From NCBI RefSeq assembly GCF_004295585.1, contig NZ_AP019400.1, positions 6,126,001-6,190,000 on the forward strand: a stretch of 64,000 nucleotides of DNA, read 5' to 3'. The stretch is from Cohnella abietis (GTDB lineage: Bacteria > Bacillota > Bacilli > Paenibacillales > Paenibacillaceae). Each line of letters opens with the position of its first letter. The first letter of the stretch is position 1. Both the position numbers and the translations under genes were made by a program. The notes below the pieces were generated by a model. That model made no database searches. It saw only the letters and a program-made list of their open reading frames with translations, and was not told the DNA's origin. This document shows, one piece after another, positions 25,701-33,505 of the stretch.

Positions 25701-26287
25701 CGAAGGAGTACAGTTACTGGGATTTTGCGAGTGCGATCGATACGCACGTAGATGATATCCTTTGCATCCGTCTCAAGCTCCAGCCAAGCTCCACGATTCG
25801 GAATGACTGTAGCCGTATAGTTTTTCTTACCGTTCTTATCTACCTTAGTACTGAAGTAGACACTCGGGGAGCGAACCAACTGGCTGACGATTACACGTTC
25901 CGCACCGTTGATAATGAATGTTCCCGTTTCGGTCATGAGCGGAAAATCACCCATAAATACTTCTTGTTCCTTAACTTCGCCTGTTTCCTTGTTGAGCAAA
26001 CGAACCTTAACACGAAGTGGAGCTGCGTAAGTTACATCGCGTTCTTTCGATTCATCAACTGAATATTTCGGATCACCTAAGCTATAGTCGATAAACTCCA
26101 AAACTAAGTTGCCGGTAAAATCCGAAATTGGCGAAATATCCTGAAAAATTTCCCGCAAGCCCTCGTCCAAAAACTTCTGGTACGATTGTTGTTGGATTTC
26201 GATCAGGTTCGGGACTTCCAACACTTCATTAATGCGGGCGTAGCTGCGCCGTGCACGGCGACCATACTGAACAAGATGTCCTGCCAA
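22742..26287 (-). CDS. rpoB: DNA-directed RNA polymerase subunit beta
   Basis: A 1181-residue beta subunit. The start is TTG at 26287 ([24 protein letters not shown]), chosen because GAGGTTAAG lies right before it and relatives begin here; the frame stays open 37 codons further. The rifampicin region [21 protein letters not shown] and [10 protein letters not shown] has the wild-type Q, D, H and S residues, so no classic resistance mutation is present. [14 protein letters not shown] is also visible. A promoter lies just upstream. Confidence 0.98.
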   Translation of the reverse strand: [1181 protein letters not shown]

Positions 26288-26497
26288 CTTAACCTCACCC
26301 CTTAAGTCTGCTTCAACACAAAAATAAAGAAAAGCCCTTATGCGCCGGTTGGCGGCACAATGGCAACTCATCCTGCCTTTACCCCAAAACAAACCCATTA
26401 TACGTCAATTAGAGTGAATTTATTCTAGGAATGGAATAGGGCATACAGGTTTAATGTGTTAAAGACAATTAGCCCATCCTAATACTGACATTTTTTA

Positions 26498-26526
26498 ATA
26501 ATACCACAGCAGAAATGTCAAGTCAA
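26498..26526 (-). promoter_or_regulatory. Sigma-A promoter of rpoBC
   Basis: Minus-strand TTGACT (26521-26526), 17 bp, TATTAT (26498-26503). It overlaps the very end of the RsmC-like gene region and would give a leader of about 200 nt before rpoB. So rpoBC can be transcribed separately from rplJL. Confidence 0.8.
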
Positions 26527-26539
26527 ATCTTAATTATTT

Positions 26540-27145
26540 TTACTTGCGTGTGCAGCAGTAAAGTCTAAATCCCTTGTCTTTACCTACTTCAACAACCTCA
26601 TCTTCTCCATACACTTCTTCTAGCTTCGCTCTAGCCGTTGGAGCTCCTTGCTTGTTTTGAATTACAACCCACGTCTTCCCGCCAGGATTCAGCCGTGCCC
26701 AAGATTGCTCTAGCAATTGATGTACAACTGCTTTGCCCGCTCGAATGGGGGGGTTGGACAAAATTACATCGAAGGTTTCGGCTTCAACAGCAGAGAAAAG
26801 GTCGCTATATGCAAAGGATACATTATGTACCCCATTCACCTTTGCATTGTGTTTGGCCAACTCAACAGCGCGCTCATTAATGTCGATAAGCGTAACATGT
26901 CCTTGCGGCGCAAGGCGGGCAGCAATTAATCCGATCGGTCCGTAGCCGCAACCGATATCCAGAACCTTAGCATCACTTGGAAATTCCATACCCTCGATGA
27001 GTACCCGGCTGCCATAGTCCACCCCGTCCCGCGAAAACACGCCAGCATCCGACGTCAATCGAAGCTTAAACCCGCGAAGCAATGTTTCGAAGTCTTGACG
27101 GTTACTTGCCGATTGAGGCTTATTCGAATAGTAATGATCGTTCAC
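26540..27145 (-). CDS. RsmC-like class I SAM-dependent methyltransferase (YbxB)
   Basis: A 201-residue methyltransferase. The SAM-binding motif is VLDIGCGYGPIGL (about 62-74) and the catalytic motif is SNPPIRAGK, the NPP(I/Y) type that methylates exocyclic amino groups. It matches the RsmC family (16S rRNA guanine-N2); the exact target is inferred. The GTG start at 27145 has GGAGGAGCTTGG before it; starts further upstream run into the rplL terminator. It occupies the place of ybxB in B. subtilis, between rplL and rpoB. Confidence 0.88.
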   Translation of the reverse strand: MNDHYYSNKPQSASNRQDFETLLRGFKLRLTSDAGVFSRDGVDYGSRVLIEGMEFPSDAKVLDIGCGYGPIGLIAARLAPQGHVTLIDINERAVELAKHNAKVNGVHNVSFAYSDLFSAVEAETFDVILSNPPIRAGKAVVHQLLEQSWARLNPGGKTWVVIQNKQGAPTARAKLEEVYGEDEVVEVGKDKGFRLYCCTRK

Positions 27146-27209
27146 CCAAGCTCCTCCAAAGTTACGGATTAGATCGCTTTCTTTAGCATTATCATGTTTA
27201 TACACGAAC

Positions 27210-27240
27210 AAACCCCTCGAAGAAAATCTTCAAGGGGTTT
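27210..27240 (-). terminator. Hairpin terminator or attenuator after rplL
   Basis: On the minus strand AAACCCCTTGAAG and CTTCGAGGGGTTT form a stem of 13 positions with one G-T pair, followed by a weak GTTCG tail. It lies 13 bp after the rplL stop. With so short a T-run, partial termination between rplJL and the downstream genes is likely. Confidence 0.75.
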
Positions 27241-27253
27241 GATGATCCGCTTC

Positions 27254-27616
27254 TTACTTAACTTCTACTTTAGCGCCAGCTTCTTCAAGCTTAGCTTTAA
27301 CAGCATCTGCTTCTTCTTTAGCTACTTTTTCTTTGATTGCTTTTGGAGCGTTGTCTACAAGATCTTTCGCTTCTTTCAGGCCAAGACCTGTGATTTCGCG
27401 AACAGCCTTGATAACGTTGATTTTGGAAGCACCAGCTTCGATAAGAACAACATCGAATTCGGATTGTTCTTCAACTTCAGCAGCAGCAACAGCGCCACCA
27501 GCAGCAACTGGAGCTGCAGCAGTAACACCAAATTCTTCTTCGATTGCTTTAACTAGATCGTTCAATTCAAGAACAGTCATGCCTTTAATGGCTTCTAAGA
27601 TTGCTTCTTTGCTCAT
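27254..27616 (-). CDS. rplL: 50S ribosomal protein L7/L12
   Basis: A 120-residue L7/L12, the mobile stalk protein that recruits EF-Tu and EF-G. It has an N-terminal dimerisation part (MSKEAILEAIKGMTVLELN), an alanine-rich hinge (about 38-52), and the C-terminal factor-binding domain with GLGLKEAKDLVDNAPK. The ATG at 27616 has GGAGGATACTACA before it; an ATG five codons upstream overlaps that site. Encoded after rplJ, with which it forms the stalk. Confidence 0.98.
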   Translation of the reverse strand: MSKEAILEAIKGMTVLELNDLVKAIEEEFGVTAAAPVAAGGAVAAAEVEEQSEFDVVLIEAGASKINVIKAVREITGLGLKEAKDLVDNAPKAIKEKVAKEEADAVKAKLEEAGAKVEVK

Positions 27617-27674
27617 TGTAGTATCCTCCATTATTTGAGATCATATGATCTTCTTTTTTTGATAATCAGTTGTC

Positions 27675-28175
27675 TTACGCGCTTGCTTCGTTCTTCTCCG
27701 AAACCGCTTTGACAGCGAGTGCGAAGTTGCGAACTGGTGCTTGCAGGACGCTGAGCAACATGGAAAGCAATCCATCGCGGGACGGAAGCTCTGCAAGTGC
27801 TTTAACTTGAGCTGCATCAACAAAACGACCTTCAACTACGCCGCCTTTAACTTTAAGAGCATCGTTTTTCCGAGCAAAATCACTAATGATTTTCGCTGGA
27901 GCAACAACATCTTTACCGAAAGCAATAGCAGTAGGTCCAGTTAAGATAGACTCAAGCTCGTTCAATTCAACATTTGCAGCAGCACGGCTAACCAAAGAGT
28001 TTTTCAACACTTGGAATTCAATGCCGGCTTCACGCAATTGTTTACGAAGCTGTGTTACTTGCGCCACGTTCAAGCCACGATAGTCAGCAATAACCGTACA
28101 GTTGCTTTCGCGTAGCTTAGTCGCAATAACCTCAACCTCTTGCTCTTTTGCCTGAATGATTTTCGCATTTGCCAT
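27675..28175 (-). CDS. rplJ: 50S ribosomal protein L10
   Basis: A 166-residue L10, base of the L7/L12 stalk. It has the segment VIADYRGLNVAQVTQLRKQLREAG and LKNSLVSRAA. The ATG at 28175 has GGAGGTGTACACA before it. A long leader (see 28230-28410) with an attenuator lets the L10-L7/L12 complex control rplJL, as known for the L10 leader family. Confidence 0.98.
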   Translation of the reverse strand: MANAKIIQAKEQEVEVIATKLRESNCTVIADYRGLNVAQVTQLRKQLREAGIEFQVLKNSLVSRAAANVELNELESILTGPTAIAFGKDVVAPAKIISDFARKNDALKVKGGVVEGRFVDAAQVKALAELPSRDGLLSMLLSVLQAPVRNFALAVKAVSEKNEASA

Positions 28176-28229
28176 TGTGTACACCTCCTAAGTCTTGGCA
28201 TTACCGTATATTTATCTCGCAATAGTCTG

Positions 28230-28410
28230 GGAGGCATAAAGAAATGCCTCCGCAGATTCGCGAAGGCATGACGTGATCTTACTCTATTATCAAAATGCAG
28301 CGCACTTTGCAAAAGAGGAAAACTCTATCCACACACCTCGGTAGGGAATTAAGCTTGCATAACGGTTAAAGGTTATGTGTCGCACCTACGGTCTACGGTA
28401 TCCATATTCA
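28230..28410 (-). ncRNA. Ribosomal protein L10 leader (autoregulatory 5' UTR)
   Basis: Upstream of rplJ the minus strand has the paired motifs of this leader: ACCGTAGACCGTAGGTG (around 28386-28402) and CCCTACCGAGGTGTG (around 28333-28347). They are followed by a stem (GCCTTCGCG...CGGAGGC, 28246-28267) and a T-rich run, which is the attenuator. The L10(L12)4 complex binds such leaders and favours termination. Boundaries are approximate. Confidence 0.85.
28246..28267 (-). terminator. Attenuator hairpin of the rplJL leader
   Basis: The minus strand has ATGCCTTCGCG...CGGAGGCAT followed by TTCTTT, 70 bp upstream of the rplJ start codon. It lies at the end of the L10 leader and is its probable regulated terminator. 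Confidence 0.75.
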
Positions 28411-28492
28411 ATTTCAGCTTTATTAGCTTACCACTAGGGCTTGCCAATGTCAAAGACAGTTTTTACCGTCCGAGCTCCTAGGAGCGATCGGT

Positions 28493-29185
28493 TTAGCGAT
28501 AAACGGACGCATTTACACGAGCGCCTGGTCCCATCGTCGAAGAGATCGAGATGTTCTTCAGGTAAATGCCCTTGGAAGATGCGGGTTTAGCACGGCTCAA
28601 TGCCTCAATCAGAGCATTAAGGTTTTCATTCAATTTCTCAGAATCGAACGAAACCTTTCCGATTGGTGCATGGATTTGACCTGCTTTGTCGAGACGATAT
28701 TCGATTTTACCGGCTTTAATCTCAGCGATGGCTTTTGCAACATCATTCGTTACAGTGCCTGCTTTAGGGTTAGGCATCAAACCTTTACCCCCGAGAATAC
28801 GGCCAAGCTTACCGACTTCACTCATCATGTCCGGAGTTGCAACGCAAACGTCGAACTCGAACCATCCTTGTTGGATTTTAGCGATGAGGTCTGCGTCTCC
28901 TACATAATCCGCGCCAGCAGCTTCAGCTTCCTTCAGCTTGTCGCCTTTTGCGAATACGAGAACGCGTTGCGTTTTGCCGGTGCCGTGAGGCAGGACGACT
29001 ACGCCACGTACAGCTTGATCTTGCTTTCTCGGATCAACGCCGAGACGGACAGCCGCTTCAACAGTTTCGTCGAATTTAGCTGTTGCCGCTTTCTTCACGA
29101 GCTCGATTGCTTCCAACGATTCGTAGGTAGCATCGCGATCGATCAGCTTAACGGACTCTGCATATTTCTTACCGTGTTTAGCCAA
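28493..29185 (-). CDS. rplA: 50S ribosomal protein L1
   Basis: A 230-residue L1, which forms the L1 stalk that helps release deacylated tRNA. DPRKQDQAVRGVVVLPHGTGK and GKLGRILGGKGLMPNPKAGTV are hallmarks. The start is TTG at 29185 (MAKHGKKYAESVKLID), preceded by GGAGGAGAACAAC; the longer frame to 29230 is not supported. L1 represses rplK-rplA translation in many bacteria; no mimic site is assigned here. Confidence 0.97.
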   Translation of the reverse strand: MAKHGKKYAESVKLIDRDATYESLEAIELVKKAATAKFDETVEAAVRLGVDPRKQDQAVRGVVVLPHGTGKTQRVLVFAKGDKLKEAEAAGADYVGDADLIAKIQQGWFEFDVCVATPDMMSEVGKLGRILGGKGLMPNPKAGTVTNDVAKAIAEIKAGKIEYRLDKAGQIHAPIGKVSFDSEKLNENLNALIEALSRAKPASSKGIYLKNISISSTMGPGARVNASVYR

Positions 29186-29280
29186 GTTGTTCTCCTCCTT
29201 TGTGGTTTTAACGGAAGTTTCCTCCCACAAGCGGTTCTAGGAACCGCGTTACGTTAGTCAGCCATATCAGCTGCAAACGA

Positions 29281-29706
29281 TTAGTCTTCGATTACAACGC
29301 CCATGCTGCGAGCAGTTCCTTCGATCATACGCATAGCTGCTTCAACGGAAGCCGCGTTAAGATCTTGCATTTTTTGCTCAGCGATATCACGTACTTTCGC
29401 ACGTTTAACTGTAGCAACTTTTTTCTTGTTCGGTTCGCCGGAGCCCTTAGGGATTCCTGCAGCTACGCGGAGCAATACCGCTGCTGGTGGCGTCTTCGTT
29501 TCAAACGTAAAGGAGCGATCCTCGAATACAGTAATAACAACTGGAATGATTAATCCCACTTGATCTGCTGTGCGAGCATTAAACTCTTTACAGAATGCCA
29601 TGATATTTACGCCAGCTTGACCTAGTGCAGGACCGATCGGTGGCGCAGGGTTAGCTTTACCCGCATTAACTTGCAGCTTTACCAATTTAATGACTTTTTT
29701 TGCCAT
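29281..29706 (-). CDS. rplK: 50S ribosomal protein L11
   Basis: A 141-residue L11 at the GTPase-associated centre, needed for RelA activation and target of thiopeptides. It begins MAKKVIKLVKLQVNAGKANPAPPIGPALGQ-like (read with PPIGPALGQAGVN), and the C-terminus ends GTARSMGVVIED. The proline-rich N-terminal region is wild type. The ATG at 29706 has AAGGAGGTGTGCATC ahead. Confidence 0.98.
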   Translation of the reverse strand: MAKKVIKLVKLQVNAGKANPAPPIGPALGQAGVNIMAFCKEFNARTADQVGLIIPVVITVFEDRSFTFETKTPPAAVLLRVAAGIPKGSGEPNKKKVATVKRAKVRDIAEQKMQDLNAASVEAAMRMIEGTARSMGVVIED

Positions 29707-29784
29707 GATGCACACCTCCTTAACCCATAATGCGGTTTAACGGAACTCTCGTCCCTCCCGCTCGTTCAAGAAACCCTTAATCGA

Positions 29785-30318
29785 TTAAATCTTCTCCACT
29801 TGTGTGAAGTCCAATTCAACCGGAGTTTCCCTTCCAAACATGTTAACGTGAACCTTAAGCTTGCTTTTCTCGGGCAGAATTTCTTCTACAGATCCGACAA
29901 AGTTGGCAAAAGGACCCACCATAACCCGAACGTTTTCTTTGATCTCGAAATCGATAACCGGCTTCGGCTCGTCCATTCCCATATGCTTTAGAATTCCTTC
30001 TACTTCATCAGGAAGAAGTGCCGTTGGTTTCGATCCCGAACCTGTGGAGCCAACAAATCCAGTTACACCCGGAGTATTGCGAACCACGTACCAAGAATCG
30101 TCCGTTTGTACCATCTCGACAAGAACATAGCCGGGATATACTTTACGCATAACCGTCTTTTTCTTACCGTCCTTGTTTACAATTTCTTCTTCCATTGGCA
30201 CAAGGACGCGGAAGATCTTGTCTTGCATACCCATAGACTCCACACGTTTCTCCAGGTTAGCTTTAACTTTGTTCTCGTAACCGGAGTACGTGTGTACTAC
30301 ATACCATCTTTTCTCCAT
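29785..30318 (-). CDS. nusG: Transcription termination/antitermination protein NusG
   Basis: A 177-residue NusG. An N-terminal NGN domain (MEKRWYVVHTYSGYE...) binds RNA polymerase; the KOW domain (about 123-177, VRVMVGPFANFVGSVEEI) binds S10 or Rho. It lies between secE and rplK, the standard place. An ATG start with AAAGGTGGCTTTTCC upstream. Confidence 0.98.
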   Translation of the reverse strand: MEKRWYVVHTYSGYENKVKANLEKRVESMGMQDKIFRVLVPMEEEIVNKDGKKKTVMRKVYPGYVLVEMVQTDDSWYVVRNTPGVTGFVGSTGSGSKPTALLPDEVEGILKHMGMDEPKPVIDFEIKENVRVMVGPFANFVGSVEEILPEKSKLKVHVNMFGRETPVELDFTQVEKI

Positions 30319-30343
30319 GGAAAAGCCACCTTTGGTTCCTGCG

Positions 30344-30553
30344 TCAAATGATTAAATCGACGAGGGATGAAATACCGATGTCCAGAACCCAGAAGTAGAT
30401 CGTAACCAGCAGCACCGTCACAATAACAATGATTGTGTAGCTGACGAGCTCTTTCCGGCTGGGCCAACGGACTTTCTTTAATTCGTTCCAGCTATCACCG
30501 AAAAACGAAAAAAAGGACCCAAAGTTTTGTTTCATTTTGGCCAGGAAAGTCAC
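30344..30553 (-). CDS. secE: Preprotein translocase subunit SecE
   Basis: About 69 residues with one C-terminal membrane helix (TIIVIVTVLLVTIYFWVLDIG), the short Gram-positive form. SecE clamps SecY in the translocon. ELKKVRWPSRKEL is the conserved amphipathic region. An ATG at 30559 would touch the AGGAGG site, so I take the GTG at 30553, seven bases from it; the difference is two residues. Confidence 0.93.
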   Translation of the reverse strand: MTFLAKMKQNFGSFFSFFGDSWNELKKVRWPSRKELVSYTIIVIVTVLLVTIYFWVLDIGISSLVDLII

Positions 30554-30571
30554 GTTCATACCTCCTAGGAT

Positions 30572-30721
30572 TTAGCGCGTCTCGCGATGAGGAGTATGTT
30601 CATTGCAAAATCTGCAGAACTTCTTCAACTCGATGCGATCGGCGTGCGTCCGTTTGTTCTTGCTCGACGTGTAGTTCCGATGCTTGCAGTTCGTGCAAGC
30701 TAGAGTGATAATCACCCGCAT
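30572..30721 (-). CDS. rpmG: 50S ribosomal protein L33
   Basis: A 49-residue L33 of the zinc-binding form: Cys9, Cys12, Cys36 and Cys39 make two CxxC pairs. It begins MRVIITLACTNCKHRNYTSS and ends HTPHRETR. GGAGGTGGAAGGG precedes the ATG. It lies 18 bp ahead of secE, as in B. subtilis (rpmGB), and starts the rpmG-secE-nusG transcript. Confidence 0.95.
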   Translation of the reverse strand: MRVIITLACTNCKHRNYTSSKNKRTHADRIELKKFCRFCNEHTPHRETR

Positions 30722-30905
30722 CCCTTCCACCTCCCGGGATCAAAACTTCAAAAAAATACAACCATGCAGCGGAAACCTCAGCTTGGCGAACCAAGGCTGA
30801 TCTTGGAATCGTCGTGTGTTCACAAGACACCACGACAACGAATCCAGGTGTTTCGCCGATGATTCAGAGCCAGCGCATAAGAAGCCACGTTAAGGTTACT
30901 AAAAT

Positions 30906-30934
30906 AATTTATCACAGGGGGTAATCGATGTCAA
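30906..30934 (-). promoter_or_regulatory. Sigma-A promoter of rpmG-secE-nusG
   Basis: Minus-strand TTGACA (30929-30934), 17 bp, TAAATT (30906-30911). The leader of about 180 nt has two clear hairpins: CAGCCTTGG-TTCG-CCAAGCTG (30778-30798) and GTCGTGGTGTC...GACACACGAC-like pairing (30812-30837). Their role is unknown. From 30935 to the sigH terminator I see no gene. Confidence 0.8.
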
Positions 30935-31094
30935 CGAAAAGTGTCACCAGCCTACCTTTGGAACACCATTCTGCTGTCGAAGATTACACTCTACTCTAGC
31001 AACCCTGTACCTATTCTTCCATTTTCGCATCTATCTTAAACCATATGAAACAAAAGATAATCAACTCTAAGATGATTAAGCTTGTATAAGTGCA

Positions 31095-31126
31095 TAAAAA
31101 AAGCAGCGCGCTGCTTCGGCTGCCGG
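31095..31126 (-). terminator. Intrinsic terminator of sigH
   Basis: The minus strand has GGCAGCCGAAGCAGCGCGCTGC followed by seven T, about 25 bp after the sigH stop codon. Confidence 0.88.
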
Positions 31127-31151
31127 TACGATCCATATAAGTGCTAGTTAC

Positions 31152-31802
31152 TTATTGAGCAAGGTCGCGTGCCTCAAGATACCGCTCAAGCTTACGCTTC
31201 ACTCGTTGCAAAGCGTTATCAATTGACTTCACGTGCCTGTCGAGATCAACGGCAATTTCCTGATAAGAGCGTCCGTCCAGGTATAGCATAAGTACCTTGC
31301 GTTCTAAATCGCTCAAGATTTCAGACATCTTATCCTCGAGGCCGTAAAACTCCTCTTGGTTAATAATCATTTCCTCCGGATCACATACTCTTGAACCGCA
31401 GATAACATCGAGCAATGTTCGATCAGAGTCCTCGTCATAGATCGGCTTGTCCAAAGAAACATAGGAATTGAGCGGAATATGCTTCTGCCTAGTGGCAGTT
31501 TTAATTGCAGTAATGATCTGACGAGTAATGCATATCTCAGCAAAAGCCTTAAATGAAGCTAGCTTATCGCTTTTGAAGTCACGGATCGCTTTGTATAAGC
31601 CGATCATTCCTTCTTGCACAATATCTTCTCGCTCAGCACCTATTAGAAAATAAGAGCGCGCTTTCGCCCGCACGAAATTTCGATATTTATGAATAAGATA
31701 CTCCAACGCTTCACTGTCACCCGTGCGAACGAACTCTACGATGTCCTCGTCGGCCTTGAAGTCGTATTCACGCGTTGCCAGTCTCTCCAAGTCGACGCTC
31801 AC
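31152..31802 (-). CDS. sigH: RNA polymerase sigma factor SigH (stage 0, transition phase)
   Basis: A 216-residue sigma-70 family factor. Region 2 has YLIHKYRNFVRAKARSYFLIG and REDIVQEGMIGLYKAIRDF; region 4 has LSDLERKVLMLYLDGRSYQEIA, a helix-turn-helix. In Bacillus SigH drives entry into sporulation. The GTG start at 31802 is placed eight bases after GGAGGG. A sigma-A-like promoter lies upstream, and its place between rae1 and rpmG is the standard one. Confidence 0.96.
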   Translation of the reverse strand: MSVDLERLATREYDFKADEDIVEFVRTGDSEALEYLIHKYRNFVRAKARSYFLIGAEREDIVQEGMIGLYKAIRDFKSDKLASFKAFAEICITRQIITAIKTATRQKHIPLNSYVSLDKPIYDEDSDRTLLDVICGSRVCDPEEMIINQEEFYGLEDKMSEILSDLERKVLMLYLDGRSYQEIAVDLDRHVKSIDNALQRVKRKLERYLEARDLAQ

Positions 31803-31863
31803 ACGAACATCCCTCCGGTCTGCATTGGCGTACTGGAACCTTTTGCTCTACCAAACTATTACC

Positions 31864-31892
31864 AATATACTTGATATGACGCATAGCGTCAA
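31864..31892 (-). promoter_or_regulatory. Promoter of sigH
   Basis: Minus-strand TTGACG (31887-31892), 17 bp, TATATT (31864-31869). This fits a sigma-A promoter; in Bacillus the sigH promoter is repressed by AbrB, and no AbrB site can be assigned by eye. Confidence 0.75.
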
Positions 31893-31955
31893 TGATTTTG
31901 CCGTTTCCTACGCGTTTGTCCGATGGTAAAACTGTAAATAAAATACACGACTCAG

Positions 31956-32504
31956 TTAATTATCACTAAGTCCTCTTCTCATTCGTTCCAATCTGCGCTG
32001 TACCTCATCTGACAAAACAGCATCCAGCGGATTCTTTTTTATCGGCGAATCTCTTTTTATTACCGTCTGAATGTCTGTTCTACTTTGCCGCACTTCGATT
32101 CGCAGCTCGTGTGCTGTAACCCGCAAAGCTCCCCGTCCGAATGCCACATGCTGCTCTACCTGATCCGATGTTGCCACATAAATATTGCGTCGAACTGACG
32201 TCCACTCTCCAACCAAGCGTTCAATGCATTCATCGGCCGTTTCCCGTTCTCGGGTATACACGATTTGCATTTTCTTACGATGATTGTACTCCGCGCCCGC
32301 GCCTGGAACGCGGAAAGCATCGAATACGACGATAACGATGAGTCCCGCGTAGCTCTGGTAATCCGCAAGCATGCTCAAGAGCTGATCTCGAGCATCCTCC
32401 AGCTTCTCTTGCTTCAATGCAACCAGCTCTGGCCAAGAGCCGATGATATTGTAGCCGTCCACCAGCAGCACATCTTCGCGTTGGAAATTGCGCGTTGCTC
32501 GCAC
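31956..32504 (-). CDS. rae1: Rae1 ribosome-associated endoribonuclease (YacP, NYN domain)
   Basis: About 182 residues. The NYN/PIN-like nuclease core begins at LLVDGYNIIGSWPEL with the catalytic aspartate, and includes VVFDAFRV and YTRERETADECIERL. Rae1 of Bacillus cleaves mRNA in the ribosomal A-site. The start is uncertain: a GTG at 32504 lies 2 bp after the rlmB stop, with AAGGA very close; a GTG at 32471 would give 171 residues. Confidence 0.88.
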   Translation of the reverse strand: MRATRNFQREDVLLVDGYNIIGSWPELVALKQEKLEDARDQLLSMLADYQSYAGLIVIVVFDAFRVPGAGAEYNHRKKMQIVYTRERETADECIERLVGEWTSVRRNIYVATSDQVEQHVAFGRGALRVTAHELRIEVRQSRTDIQTVIKRDSPIKKNPLDAVLSDEVQRRLERMRRGLSDN

Positions 32505-32508
32505 GTCC

Positions 32509-33465
32509 TTAAACCGGACTCGACTGCGATGCGCCGCTTTTCTTGAGCTCCTGCTGACGTTGGCGCACAACCTCATACAGGATAACCCCTGCTGCAACAG
32601 AAGCATTCAAGGAATTAATTTGTCCAACCATCGGAAGGGAGAGAATAAAATCACATCTTTCCCGAACTAACCTAGAAAGCCCTTGCCCTTCATTGCCAAT
32701 AACGATCGCCAGCGGCCCTGTAAGGCTCGTGTCGTAGAAGCCTTCCTTGGCCCCTCCATCCGCTCCTGCAATCCAGAGACCGGCAGCCTTGAGCTTCTCC
32801 ATCGTCTGTACGAGGTTAGCTACACGCGCAACAGGTACATATTCGACAGCGCCAGCTGATGTCTTGGCAACAACTGCCGTAAGACCCGCACTTCTGCGCT
32901 TAGGAATAATGACACCATGCACACCTGTGCAATCTGCAATCCGCAAAACCGAGCCTAAATTATGCGGGTCCTCAATCTCGTCCAACAGGACGATAAGCGG
33001 AACTTCACCCTTGGCAGCTGCACGCGCGAGTAGCTCGTCAACCTCAACATATGCGACTGCAGCCGCTTGTGCAACAACTCCCTGATGCTGAAGGTCCGGA
33101 ACGAGTCGGTCGAGCTTGCTCTTATCCACCTGCTGGACGACTATTCCACGGGCTTTAGCCTCTTCCATGATGGGCTGAACAAGGCTGCGCTGTGCCTGAT
33201 TGGACATGAAAATTTTGTTAATTGATCGTCCTGCCTTCATCGCTTCTAGCACTGGGTGCTTACCAGCCAAATATTCTTCTTCACCGCTCAACGAGCTTTC
33301 AGCTGCCCATAGCTCTTTATCCAATGCAGATTCCTTGTTTGCAGGAGCTACTGGATTCGACTTGTCATTGTCTTTACGTCCGTTATTTGCAGCCTGCCAC
33401 CCTGCTCTGGTTTTACGTTCTACAGGGCCACGGTTTCCCGGTGCTCTCGGCTTGTAATCACTCAT
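32509..33465 (-). CDS. rlmB: 23S rRNA (guanosine-2'-O-)-methyltransferase RlmB
   Basis: A 318-residue SPOUT (TrmH-type) methyltransferase. The first 70 or so residues are a basic low-complexity extension; a substrate-binding domain follows (EEYLAGKHPVLEAMKAGR). The knot motifs are visible: LLDEIEDPHNLGSVLRIAD, IVIGNEGQGLSRLVRERCD and IPMVGQ-like LPMVGQINSLNASVAAGV. The ATG at 33465 is eight bases after AAGGA; an ATG two codons before it is too close. It lies between mrnC and rae1. Confidence 0.93.
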   Translation of the reverse strand: MSDYKPRAPGNRGPVERKTRAGWQAANNGRKDNDKSNPVAPANKESALDKELWAAESSLSGEEEYLAGKHPVLEAMKAGRSINKIFMSNQAQRSLVQPIMEEAKARGIVVQQVDKSKLDRLVPDLQHQGVVAQAAAVAYVEVDELLARAAAKGEVPLIVLLDEIEDPHNLGSVLRIADCTGVHGVIIPKRRSAGLTAVVAKTSAGAVEYVPVARVANLVQTMEKLKAAGLWIAGADGGAKEGFYDTSLTGPLAIVIGNEGQGLSRLVRERCDFILSLPMVGQINSLNASVAAGVILYEVVRQRQQELKKSGASQSSPV

Positions 33466-33505
33466 AATCATCTTCCTTTATCTAAATTGCTATTATTGGC
33501 CGAAA

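Noticed and set aside
30600..30833. Minus-strand frame of 77 codons near rpmG
   Set aside because: It overlaps rpmG in another frame; rpmG itself is a clear 49-residue L33.
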